Part shown: one piece after another, positions 1-7,404 of the stretch
Position numbering within the stretch: position 1 is the stretch's first letter
Layout of the letters: each line of letters starts with the position of its first letter
NCBI GenBank assembly: GCA_964602995.1
Contig: CAZRTM010000139.1
Span: 1-9,500, forward strand
Length of the DNA: 9,500 nucleotides
From: JAAYYY01 sp964602995
GTDB lineage: Bacteria > Chloroflexota > Anaerolineae > Promineifilales > Promineifilaceae
Reading direction: 5' to 3'
Translations under genes and position numbers: made by a program
Notes under the pieces: generated by a model
The model's input: the letters and a program-made list of their open reading frames with translations, nothing else
Told to the model about the DNA's origin: nothing
Databases searched by the model: none

Positions 1-1281
1 CTGGTGGCCATCGATGGTCACAATATCCTCAACCTTCAACCCACCCAGGCTATCCGGCCGCGCGTTGGCCACGTTGGCGCGGATTTCATCTTTGCGCTCC
101 TGGTCAAAGGTGCTGTCGATGCGCTTGTAATAGTGCGGCCCCACCTTTTCAAAAAGCAAGTCAAGTAGCTGCGACGGTTTCTTGCCGGTGCGAACCATCA
201 TGTCCAGCAAATAGAGGCCGGCCAGAATGCCGTCGCGCTCAGGAACGTGTCCGTGGAAAGCGTAGCCGCCACTCTCTTCGCCGCCGATCATCGCATCTAC
301 TTCCAACATCTTGGGGGCGATATATTTGAAGCCGACGCCCGTCTCATACACCGGCACGTCATAAATTTTGGCCAGCTTGTTCAACATCTTCGTGGTCGAA
401 ATCGTCTTCACAATCGGACCGCGCTCGCCGCGTATCTCCAGGAAGTAATAACCCAACAGGCCAAAGACGCGAAGCTGGTCGATGAACTCACCGTTCTCGT
501 CGCCAAACCCAACACGGTCAGCATCTCCATCGTTGATGATGGCGACGTCAGCGTTTAGCTTCTGCACGAAGCTCAAACCGTCGTCTACATTGGGCGGAAT
601 CGGTTCAGGTCGCGACATGTGCGGAAAGAGCGGGTGGCGCTCGTTGTGAACCTCATGCACCTCACTTTTACCGCCATGCAGTAATCTCGGGTACCAGCCT
701 GCCCCGTTGCCCCACATGCAGTCAACCAGCACATTGAAGCCGGCCTCTTTGATTGGCTCAACATCTACCAGCCGGTTCAACAACTCAGCATACGCCGGGG
801 CCGCATCAAAGCGCTCCACCAGCCCGTCACTTATGGCGTCATCCAGTTTCATCCTCTTCACATCAGATGCCCGCTGCGGGATGAGCGCCTCGATTTTCTT
901 CAGCTTGTCCGGCGGAATGGCGCCACCCTGGGGATCGCGCACCTTGAAGCCAGAATCGGTTGGCGGATTATGGCTGGCCGTAATATTCACACCACCGCCC
1001 GCTCCCTTATGGACCACCGAGTAGGAAATTGCCGGCGTGGGGGTTGCTTTATCTGTTAACCAGACGCGAATGCCATTTGCTGCCAGGACCTCTGCTGCGC
1101 TCGCCGCGAAATCTTCAGCCTGGAAGCGCTTATCGTGCCCGACTACAACACCTTTTTCAGCCAGGCCATTTTCCATAAGGTAGGTGGCAAACCCCTGTGC
1201 GCAACGTCGTACATTGTCAAAGGTGTAATCTTCAGCTATGCGGCCGCGCCAGCCATCAGTGCCAAACACAATATCTGTCAT
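1..1281 (-). CDS. Phosphomannomutase/phosphoglucomutase, C-terminus cut by window edge
   Basis: The enzyme interconverts hexose-6-phosphate and hexose-1-phosphate through a phosphoserine, in the cytoplasm. My reverse-strand translation gives 427 residues with no stop, running off base 1, so the start is present and the end is missing. Visible landmarks, in order, are GTDGWRG at residues 7-13, the catalytic serine loop TASHNP at 101-106 (Ser103), the metal loop DGDADR at 251-256 and the sugar-specificity loop GGEESGG at 333-339, followed by the start of the phosphate-binding domain. Family members are usually about 450-480 residues, so only a short tail is lost. The ATG is preceded by a purine-rich GGAAGGGA ribosome site. 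The gene lies 80 bases downstream of gmd on the same strand, which favours mannose-1-phosphate supply for GDP-mannose. The GEESGG loop does not by itself separate manno- from gluco-mutase activity, so I give no symbol. Confidence 0.93.
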   Translation of the reverse strand, partial: MTDIVFGTDGWRGRIAEDYTFDNVRRCAQGFATYLMENGLAEKGVVVGHDKRFQAEDFAASAAEVLAANGIRVWLTDKATPTPAISYSVVHKGAGGGVNITASHNPPTDSGFKVRDPQGGAIPPDKLKKIEALIPQRASDVKRMKLDDAISDGLVERFDAAPAYAELLNRLVDVEPIKEAGFNVLVDCMWGNGAGWYPRLLHGGKSEVHEVHNERHPLFPHMSRPEPIPPNVDDGLSFVQKLNADVAIINDGDADRVGFGDENGEFIDQLRVFGLLGYYFLEIRGERGPIVKTISTTKMLNKLAKIYDVPVYETGVGFKYIAPKMLEVDAMIGGEESGGYAFHGHVPERDGILAGLYLLDMMVRTGKKPSQLLDLLFEKVGPHYYKRIDSTFDQERKDEIRANVANARPDSLGGLKVEDIVTIDGHQ

Positions 1282-1361
1282 CTATCCCTTCCTCACTCTC
1301 GCTTATATCAGTCAGCAGCTTAGCTTTAGGGCGCGTCGTGACAACGTTGCACCCGCCTTTC
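1282..1361. other. Short intergenic spacer between gmd and the mutase gene
   Basis: These 80 bases hold the mutase ribosome-binding site (GGAAGGGA on the minus strand, just before the ATG). I see no convincing hairpin followed by a T-run and no clear promoter. The two minus-strand genes are therefore most simply read as co-transcribed. Confidence 0.5.
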
Positions 1362-2336
1362 CTACATCGGCGTCTCGCCGTTCTGCAACATCTTCAAATC
1401 TTCGTCTACCATCATCTGCACCAGTTCGCGGAAGGAAACGGACGGTTCCCAGCCCAGCCGTTCACCGGCCTTACTGGGATCGCCGACCAGGAGATCGACT
1501 TCGGCCGGGCGCATAAACTGCGGATCTTGCACCACGTAATCGCGCCAATCCAGATCCAGATAGGAGAATGCCGCATCCAGGAACTGCTCCACCGAGTGCG
1601 TCTCACCGGTAGCGATGACGTAATCGGTGGGCGTGTCTTCCTGCAGCATCATCCACATGGCGCGCACATAGTCACCGGCAAACCCCCAATCACGGCGTGC
1701 GTCCAGGTTGCCCAGCCGCAGTTCGTCAGTCATGCCCAGCTTAATCATCGCCGCATGATAGGTAATCTTGCGTGTGACAAATTCCAGGCCACGGCGCGGT
1801 GATTCATGGTTGAAAAGGATGCCCGACGTGCAGTGCATATCATAGCTCTCACGGTAATTGACCGTGATCCAGTGCCCATACACTTTAGCCACACCATAGG
1901 GACTACGCGGGTAAAATGGGGTGGTTTCCTTCTGCGGCACTTCGCGCACCTTGCCAAACATCTCGCTGGAGCTGGCCTGGTAAAAACGGATCGTCGGATC
2001 CACCAGTCGAATGGCATCCAGAAGGCGCGTGACACCCAGGGCAGTTGCTTCGCCGGTAAAGACCGGTTGCAGCCACGATGTCTGCACAAACGATTGCGCC
2101 GCCAAATTATAGACCTCGTCAGGCCGGTACTCTTCTAGAATGTGAACCAGTGAAATCTGGTCCAACATATCACCAGATACCAGTTTGATCCGGTCTTGAA
2201 TGTGTGCAATACGGTGGAAATTTATCGTGCTGGTACGGCGCACCATGCCCACCACGTCGTAACCTTGCTCTAAAAGGAATTCAGCCAGGTAAGAGCCATC
2301 CTGACCCGTAATGCCGGTAATTAAAGCTGTTGGCAC
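1362..2336 (-). CDS. gmd: GDP-mannose 4,6-dehydratase
   Basis: The enzyme converts GDP-D-mannose to GDP-4-keto-6-deoxy-D-mannose with bound NADP, the first step to GDP-L-fucose, GDP-D-rhamnose, GDP-colitose or GDP-perosamine. The 324-residue protein is an extended short-chain dehydrogenase. It shows the Rossmann loop GITGQDGSYLAEF at 8-20, NLAAQSFV at 77-84, SSSEMFG at 122-128, catalytic YGVAK at 147-151 (Tyr147, Lys151) and the family signature FNHESPRRG at 175-183. Ser123 takes the place of the catalytic Thr of the E. coli enzyme, and Glu125 matches its catalytic Glu. The length is slightly short of the roughly 345-370 residues common in the family. The start codon is GTG, not ATG: AGGAG sits 6 bases before it and no in-frame ATG fits better. 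No partner reductase (fcl, rmd) is in the window, so the final sugar is unknown. Confidence 0.97.
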   Translation of the reverse strand: MPTALITGITGQDGSYLAEFLLEQGYDVVGMVRRTSTINFHRIAHIQDRIKLVSGDMLDQISLVHILEEYRPDEVYNLAAQSFVQTSWLQPVFTGEATALGVTRLLDAIRLVDPTIRFYQASSSEMFGKVREVPQKETTPFYPRSPYGVAKVYGHWITVNYRESYDMHCTSGILFNHESPRRGLEFVTRKITYHAAMIKLGMTDELRLGNLDARRDWGFAGDYVRAMWMMLQEDTPTDYVIATGETHSVEQFLDAAFSYLDLDWRDYVVQDPQFMRPAEVDLLVGDPSKAGERLGWEPSVSFRELVQMMVDEDLKMLQNGETPM

Positions 2337-2349
2337 AAATGTCTCCTCT
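2337..2349 (-). promoter_or_regulatory. Ribosome-binding site deciding the GTG start of gmd
   Basis: On the minus strand AGGAG lies 6 bases before the GTG at 2336-2334. The nearby ATTTG and TTTG contexts offer no in-frame ATG, so this site fixes the unusual start codon. Confidence 0.7.
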
Positions 2350-2420
2350 CGCAGTCAAACAACACTGCCTAGTTTCTTCGTTCGTTTTGCTGAAACGTTC
2401 TCCTGAAAGTTGGGTACCGG

Positions 2421-2448
2421 ATTATAGCCCAGGCAAAGTCGGCGGCAA
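2421..2448 (-). promoter_or_regulatory. Sigma-70-type promoter in front of gmd
   Basis: Read on the minus strand, a consensus -10 box TATAAT (2426-2421) is preceded, after a 16-base spacer, by TTGCCG (2448-2443), which matches the -35 consensus at four of six positions. The predicted start of transcription is near 2414, giving a leader of roughly 78 bases before the gmd GTG, with the ribosome site at its end. It would drive gmd and probably the mutase gene. The same hexamer pair with the same spacing occurs at 3643-3670. Confidence 0.6.
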
Positions 2449-2457
2449 GTTGACGCA

Positions 2458-2475
2458 GGCCGGCGTAGGCCAGCC
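2458..2475 (-). terminator. GC-rich hairpin downstream of the kinase gene, without a T-run
   Basis: On the minus strand GGCTGGC and GCCGGCC can pair over seven positions (one G-U) around a four-base CTAC loop, 24 bases after the kinase stop codon and just before the gmd promoter. Its place suits a transcription stop between the two genes. No run of T follows, so it is not a canonical intrinsic terminator and may only slow polymerase or stabilise the 3' end. Confidence 0.3.
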
Positions 2476-2499
2476 GTACAGCAAGCGTTTTCAGAGCAG

Positions 2500-3522
2500 C
2501 TAAGAGGCTTCTGGTTCTGCCACAAAATCGCGCAGGGCCAGTGCGCATCGCGCCACAAACTTTGGCGCCATGTCGCGCAGCCTTGGATTGTCACTCCGTC
2601 CCGCCATGTAGGCAGCCATCAGCAACGTACGTGCAGCGCGGAAAGTTGGTATCAGCGCTGCTTGCTCCTCGGGTAGTTCGCGAACCTGGCGGTAGCCTTC
2701 CAGCTGAGCCTCGCAAAGTTCAGGGAAATCAGGTTGCCCCTGTAAATACCATTGCGTCACCGCCAGATCATAGACAAAGTGTCCCCAGCCGCAGTCGTCG
2801 AAGTCAATCACATTGACTCCATCGCCCTCAAAAAGGCAGTTCCCGTGGTGCAAATCAGCATGAATAAGCCCGAACCGATCCGCATCGTAGCCAACCTCTT
2901 GCATCGCGCTCTGTAAGCGGTGGCGCGCAATGGTAAAAGTGGCCAGATCCTGCGGCTCAATAATTGCTGCTCCATTCGAAAGCCCTTTGTCCACCAGCCG
3001 TTCCATCTCGCCCGGCTCTTCCTCGCTTCCCCACTGCACGTTCGGTCTTGTGAAATGCGCCGGTGGCTCAAATGCAAGCGCGTGTTCGTGCAACATCGCC
3101 GTCAGCCTACCCACACGCTCAAGAGCAACCGGAGAAATCCGTTTGCGGTAAAACTGCCCATCTACCCACTTGAAAAGCACACAGCAACGTTCTTCTGGCA
3201 CCCCCTGCCCCTGCGCCTTTGTCACCAGGTCACCAGCCCTATTCAACACTGGTTCCGGCACGGTCAGCTCAGTGTCCTTAGAGAGAGCCGCCAGCCAGAT
3301 TGCTTCTGAGCGAATCTCAGCTTCGCTGCGGTTGTTGGGCCGGTTGATGCGCAGCACGTACCGCTCTCCACCAGCGCCCTCGACACGGAACGTCGTGTTT
3401 TCCAGATGCACCAGCGGTTTAATATCCTTTACGATGAATGGGTACTCACTCAGGACCGACTCTGCCATCCGTCGCAGCCGCAGGAGTTGGCCGCGGTGTG
3501 TCAGCGATTCAAAGGGTTTCAT
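2500..3522 (-). CDS. Phosphotransferase-family (APH/SrkA-like fold) kinase, substrate unknown
   Basis: The 340-residue soluble protein belongs to the aminoglycoside phosphotransferase / choline kinase / homoserine kinase II superfamily, which moves the ATP gamma-phosphate to a hydroxyl of a small molecule or protein. The N-lobe shows YVLRINRP at 55-62 and the helix glutamate in SEAIWL at 72-77. The hinge lies near FKWVDG (117-122). The catalytic loop is HADLHHGN at 221-228 (Asp223, Asn228), and the metal-binding segment IDFDDCGWG at 239-247 replaces the DFG motif. In the ATP-lysine strand the usual basic residue appears as Arg58, as in many family members. The ATG is preceded by GGGGGA about 10 bases upstream. 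It sits upstream of gmd with 163 bases between, and a separate promoter lies in that space, so a link to the sugar pathway is only positional. Drug resistance should not be inferred: this superfamily is broad and mostly uncharacterised. Confidence 0.85.
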   Translation of the reverse strand: MKPFESLTHRGQLLRLRRMAESVLSEYPFIVKDIKPLVHLENTTFRVEGAGGERYVLRINRPNNRSEAEIRSEAIWLAALSKDTELTVPEPVLNRAGDLVTKAQGQGVPEERCCVLFKWVDGQFYRKRISPVALERVGRLTAMLHEHALAFEPPAHFTRPNVQWGSEEEPGEMERLVDKGLSNGAAIIEPQDLATFTIARHRLQSAMQEVGYDADRFGLIHADLHHGNCLFEGDGVNVIDFDDCGWGHFVYDLAVTQWYLQGQPDFPELCEAQLEGYRQVRELPEEQAALIPTFRAARTLLMAAYMAGRSDNPRLRDMAPKFVARCALALRDFVAEPEAS

Positions 3523-3603
3523 TCCAGTGCATTCCCCCGTTGCTTAATTTCAGTCATACAACGCCCCCTCCCTGACCATTCCCGGAGCGCCTGCCAGCAA
3601 CTT

Positions 3604-3632
3604 AGTATAATGCAGCAACCGCGGCACGGCGA
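3604..3632 (-). promoter_or_regulatory. Weak candidate promoter for the kinase gene
   Basis: On the minus strand TATACT (3609-3604) is preceded, after 17 bases, by TCGCCG (3632-3627). The -10 is good (five of six), while the -35 matches the consensus at only three of six positions. The expected leader would be about 75 bases. It faces away from the plus-strand promoter in the same intergenic region. Confidence 0.3.
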
Positions 3633-3650
3633 ACGGACATGGTTGCCGCG
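3620..3650. repeat. Inverted repeat between the divergent promoters
   Basis: CGCGGCA at 3620-3626 is an exact reverse complement of TGCCGCG at 3644-3650, separated by 17 bases. The right arm covers the -35 box of the plus-strand promoter, and the left arm touches the weak minus-strand -35. GCAACC (3615-3620) and GGTTGC (3641-3646) form a second, overlapping pair. It could be an operator for the divergent genes, but seven-base GC-rich arms also arise by chance. Confidence 0.25.
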
Positions 3651-3670
3651 CCGCTCTACCGTCTTATAAT
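3643..3670 (+). promoter_or_regulatory. Promoter of the glycosyltransferase operon, probably giving a leaderless mRNA
   Basis: TTGCCG (3643-3648), a 16-base spacer and a consensus TATAAT (3665-3670) precede the first plus-strand gene. The -10 box ends only 8 bases before the ATG at 3679, so transcription should begin at about 3676-3679, at or next to the start codon. There is no Shine-Dalgarno-like sequence before that ATG, which agrees with leaderless translation. The box pair and spacing are the same as in front of gmd. Confidence 0.6.
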
Positions 3671-3678
3671 CACGCGCC

Positions 3679-5361
3679 ATGATGCATTCGGGAAAAGGTT
3701 GGGTTGCCCTCCTGGGCATTCTCCTCTATTTCGCGCTGACGCTTGCCAGTGTGGTAGACGATAGCCCAACGATGGATGAGCAAAATCACATTGCCAGAGG
3801 GCTGGCGTTGCTGCGCACCGGCGACCCACACATGAGCCTGGAGCACCCACCGCTCGTCAACTCCCTGAGCGCCCTGCCTCTGCTGACGTTGCCAGAGATT
3901 CGCCTGCCAACTGACCATCCAAGCTGGCAGCGGCCCGAGGGTTGGTATGAGTTCGCCGCACTCTTGCTTTGGGACTACAACCACGACGTCACGCGCATGG
4001 TGTTCCTGGCGCGCATCCCCATCATCTTTCTCGGTATTGGCCTGGCTCTCACCGGCTTCCATTTTGCGCGCGCCGTGTGGGGCAAGAACGCCGCGCTGTT
4101 TGCGCTCTTCTTTCTGCTATTCGATCCCAACCTCCTGGCCCACAGCCGCTATGCCACGACCGATCTGGGTGGAACCGCCTTTATGTTCCTCTCAGCCTTC
4201 CTCCTCTGGCGCATGTGGCAATTGCCCGGATGGCGCGCTTCTTCCTTTGTGTGGGCCGCGCTGGCCCTGGGCCTGGCCCTCAGCGCCAAAATGTCAATTC
4301 TGGCCTTCGTCCCCATCTTTGCCCTGCTGGCCCTGTTGCCCGTCTTCCCGCAAAGTTGGAGTCTGGCCGCAGCCGCACGCCGCTTGAGCCAGTTGCTGCT
4401 GGCTTTGCCGCTCGCTTTCGCCGTCGTCTGGGCCAGTTACGGCTTCCAATGGGGAGCGCTGGAGTTCCAAACACCCTGGCTGGCTTTCTTAGAGCGCTTC
4501 AATGGCCCCATGTATGGACCCATGCCTACCTATTGGGCTGGTGTGGAGCAGATTCTGTTGCTCACACAGGGGGCGCGCCCCGCCTTCCTGCTGGGGACTA
4601 CTTCGCTCGAAGGGTTCGTCGCCTACTTCCCCATCGCCTTTCTGGTCAAGACGCCACTGCCAACTTTGGCCCTGCTACTCGTTACGCTCATTTTCCTTTT
4701 GCGACCGGCAACACCAAGAGCGTGGAAGAAGAAGGTACTATTTTTCCTCTTCCCCGCACTCATCTATTTTCTGCTCAGCCTGCAAAGCTCGCTGAACATT
4801 GGGTACCGCCACCTTTTACCAACCATACCTTTCCTCTATCTCGCCGGAACCGGCCTCTTCACGCCCGGCCTTGTACAGCGTCCATCGCTTGACCTCCGTC
4901 TGCAACGGCTCGCCCCGCTTCTCTTTGCCGGGGCACTCCTTCTGACCACCCTTGCCATCCATCCCCACTATCTCAGTTACTTCAACCTCGCTGCCGGTGG
5001 CCCGCGTAATGGGTACAACATTCTGATCGATAGTAACATCGATTGGGGCCAGGATCTCCTGCGCCTTCGCCGCTGGATGGACGAGAATGAGGTGGACCAC
5101 GTAAAGCTTGCCTGGTTTGGCTCGGCCGAACCGGCTTATTACGGTATTTCCTACGATCCGCTGCCCGGCCTGCCCCACCACTTCGATCTATGGTTTAATG
5201 TGCCCTTCGACCCTGCACAACCAGAACCGGGTACCTACGTGATTAGCGTAAGCAACCTGTGGGAGCTCCCGCTGCAAGATAAATACGTCTTTTCCTACTT
5301 CCGCCAGCGGCAACCCGACGCACGCGTAGGCTACTCCATCATGATTTATGAAGTCCATTAG
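3679..5361 (+). CDS. GT-C / PMT-like membrane glycosyltransferase, first of four in the operon
   Basis: The 560-residue polytopic protein is probably a transferase that moves a sugar from a lipid-phosphate carrier on the outer face of the membrane. The first membrane segment (about 8-25) is followed by the acidic pair Asp33-Glu34 in the first external loop, then EHPPL at 55-59, as in the PMT/ArnT class. SRYATTD at 156-162 supplies a second-loop acid, Asp162. Further membrane segments lie near 108-130, 138-150, 165-180, 190-222, 237-252, 312-342, 352-368, 380-395 and 411-428. NIGYRHLLP (373-381) and DSNIDWGQDL (451-460), found in this family, lead into a soluble tail of about 110 residues, likely external. 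The start is ATG-ATG with no ribosome site but a -10 box 8 bases upstream. A start further downstream would lose the first membrane helix. The stop overlaps the next gene by 14 bases. Donor and acceptor are unknown. Confidence 0.88.
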   Translation: MMHSGKGWVALLGILLYFALTLASVVDDSPTMDEQNHIARGLALLRTGDPHMSLEHPPLVNSLSALPLLTLPEIRLPTDHPSWQRPEGWYEFAALLLWDYNHDVTRMVFLARIPIIFLGIGLALTGFHFARAVWGKNAALFALFFLLFDPNLLAHSRYATTDLGGTAFMFLSAFLLWRMWQLPGWRASSFVWAALALGLALSAKMSILAFVPIFALLALLPVFPQSWSLAAAARRLSQLLLALPLAFAVVWASYGFQWGALEFQTPWLAFLERFNGPMYGPMPTYWAGVEQILLLTQGARPAFLLGTTSLEGFVAYFPIAFLVKTPLPTLALLLVTLIFLLRPATPRAWKKKVLFFLFPALIYFLLSLQSSLNIGYRHLLPTIPFLYLAGTGLFTPGLVQRPSLDLRLQRLAPLLFAGALLLTTLAIHPHYLSYFNLAAGGPRNGYNILIDSNIDWGQDLLRLRRWMDENEVDHVKLAWFGSAEPAYYGISYDPLPGLPHHFDLWFNVPFDPAQPEPGTYVISVSNLWELPLQDKYVFSYFRQRQPDARVGYSIMIYEVH

Positions 5362-7304
5362 CACATTCATCCTGCTGACCCTCGCTGTGCTTCTTGCTGC
5401 GCTCCTCGTCTGGCTGCTTCCAGACGCTCCCAGCCGCCACTATCCGGCGTTCGTCCTGCTCTGGCTCCTCCCCGCGCTCGCCTGGTTTTTCTGGCTGCCC
5501 GGCTCCCGGCTACAAAGGTTTCTCTCAGGCGCCGGGCTTGGCTTTCTCAGCGTAATCCTCCTGACCCTGCTCATTCACATCTTGCCAGGGCCTATCGCGC
5601 GCTGGCACCTCCTCATCGCCGCCATCGTCGCCTCCCTTGGCCTGCCCTTACTCCTCTATCCGGTCCGCGACTGGGAGCCTCACGCGCTGCCACGACCACC
5701 CTGGCGGCGGGCGACGAGCACCAACCGCAACTTCCTTTTTCTTTTCGCCCTGCTCGTGGCCCTGGTGCTCCTCACACGCCTGCCCCAGCTCGGTTACAAG
5801 GAGCTGCAGGGCGACGAGGGCTTGATCATGGAGCGGGCAGCAGCCAGCCTGCTAGGGGACGATCAGGCGCTGTTCTTACACCAAAAAGGGCCCGCCGAGA
5901 TTCTGATTCCGCTGGCCTCCTGGGGCCTGACGGGAGCGACAACGGAGACGTGGCTGCGACTGCCCTTTGCCTGGGCTGGCATATTAGCCGTGTTGGCTCT
6001 CTATGCTCTGGCCCGCCCCATCACCGGTCGCTGGCCCGCCCTGCTCGCCGCCTTTCTCTTTGCCGTTGGCGGCTTTGGCATCGCCTTCTCGCGCATCGTC
6101 CAATATCAGAGCCTGGTTATGCTCTGGACCATCCTTGCCCTGTCACACGCCTTCCTCTACCGCCGTCACGGCCGTCCTTTGCACCTTATCCTCTCTGCCG
6201 CCTTCGTCGCCGCTGGCCTTCTGGCCCACTACGATGCCCTGATGGTTGTGCCCGCTGTGGCCTGGCTGCTTCTGCAACGAATCGTTGAACAACGGGCGCT
6301 TCCCTGGAAAGCGGCAACAGGCGCTTTGCTCCTGGCAACGTTCATTCTGGGCCTCTTCTACATCCCCTTTGCCGCCAGCCCCACTTTTGCCGACACAGGC
6401 AGCTACCTACTCAGCGACAGGCTCGGCGGCAACCTCCTGAGCTGGAGCGGCGCTGAGGTCTGGCGCATGGTGACCTTCTACAACAGCATCTACTATGTCG
6501 CCGGTCTGGCCCTGCTCACACTGACCGCCCTGGTGCTGGCTCGCAGGCAGGATGGCTTTGCCGCACTTGCCATCTATGCCTTCGTACCGCTCGTCTTCTA
6601 TACAGCCATCGTGGCCGACCCACGCACGCACGTCTATACCTTCTTTCCCGGCCTTGCGCTCCTTGCCGCGTTGGGGGCGCAGGCGCTCTGGCAGCGCACC
6701 AACGCACCAGCGCTGCGCAAGGCCGGCGTAGCGTTGCTGGCCCTCTTTCTCGTCATTTCCCTGGCCTACGTAGCTCTCCTCTTCCTCGATACCTCCGTCG
6801 AGCGCCAGCGCAATTGGAGCCAAGCCCAACCGGCCCTCTATCCCACCACCTGGACCGAGCCGCCGCTCTATGGCCTCTTCGGCTTCCCCTACCAGGCTGG
6901 CTGGCGGGCCGTTCCTGAGCTGGTGGAGGATCTGCCATATGCCAGTAACGAAGAACAAGAAGTTAGCGGCTGGTACATGGCGCAGGCCACCCGCACTCAT
7001 TGTGCTGACTACGCCACCTTCATCATGGCCGCCAACGTGCAGGATCCCGTTCCCACGCCCCCCGGCGCGCCGGACGACCTCCATCTGCACCACACCATCA
7101 CCGTCAACGGGCGGTCCACCATACAAATCTATGGCCGCCAACCTGCGGCCCCCACCGAAGTCGAGGCCACAGGCATTCAGCTCTGGCGTACTCCCGAGCA
7201 AGTTGTGCCGCCACGCCCCAACCCACAGCACGACCTGCAAGTGCAGCTCGGCGACCGTGTGCGCCTCCTGGGCTATGATATTGACACCTCGCGGCTGCAA
7301 CCTG
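5348..7304 (+). CDS. Large PMT-like membrane glycosyltransferase with N-terminal extension, 3' end lost in assembly gap
   Basis: 652 residues are readable before the N block. The ATG lies inside the last codons of the gene before (14-base overlap), suggesting coupled translation. Four hydrophobic segments (about 5-25, 33-50, 60-80, 87-105) form an extension that precedes the usual PMT-like core. The core begins with a membrane helix at 129-146, the acidic pair Asp156-Glu157 in GDEG, and HQKGPAE at 178-184. Core helices lie at about 203-223, 229-246, 255-270, 279-309, 322-342, 381-398, 403-421, 429-447 and 459-480. At the position of the second-loop acid (SRxxxxD/E) it has Gln254. After the last helix comes an external region, ending with the start of a beta-rich domain (GDRVRLLGYDID, 635-646) that also occurs in the next protein. 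The in-frame reading beyond the gap is not coding-like, so the N count is wrong for this gene. The product is a likely surface-sugar transferase of unknown specificity. Confidence 0.86.
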
Positions 7305-7404
7305 NNNNNNNNNNNNNNNNNNNNNNNNNNNNNNNNNNNNNNNNNNNNNNNNNNNNNNNNNNNNNNNNNNNNNNNNNNNNNNNNNNNNNNNNNNNNNNNN
7401 NNNN
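7305..7404. other. Assembly gap of exactly 100 N
   Basis: A run of exactly 100 undetermined bases is the usual placeholder for a scaffold join of unknown length. It interrupts the C-terminal domain of the second glycosyltransferase. Reading frames on its two sides fit one gene only if the true length is of the form 3n+2, which 100 is not. Comparison with the C-terminal domain of the next protein suggests about 300 missing bases. Confidence 0.98.

Larger units (their letters stand above)
3523..3678. other. Divergent intergenic region between the kinase and the glycosyltransferase operon
   Basis: These 156 bases separate the minus-strand and plus-strand blocks. They hold the strong plus-strand promoter, the weak minus-strand one, an inverted repeat between them, and a second TATAAT (3606-3611) without a matching -35. 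No open frame here looks coding. Confidence 0.6.

Noticed and set aside
247..1024. Plus-strand open frames at 247-558 and 707-1024
   Set aside because: Both are antisense to the mutase gene, whose DGDADR and TASHNP motifs are clear on the other strand.
1197..1802. Plus-strand open frame of 201 codons
   Set aside because: It is antisense to gmd and the start of the mutase gene. His/Gln-rich composition and no family resemblance mark it as a shadow.
2500..3522. Reading the kinase as an aminoglycoside-resistance gene
   Set aside because: The HADLHHGN and DFDD motifs are shared by the entire superfamily, and nothing in the context (no mobile element or integron) points to antibiotic resistance.
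3606..3611. Second plus-strand TATAAT in the divergent intergenic region
   Set aside because: No acceptable -35 box lies 15-19 bases upstream, and the next promoter downstream is better. It may be chance in an otherwise GC-rich stretch.
6407..7300. Long minus-strand open frame of 297 codons
   Set aside because: It is antisense to a convincing membrane-protein gene, Gly/Glu-rich as expected from the complement of a Leu/Ala/Pro-rich gene, and has no recognisable domain.
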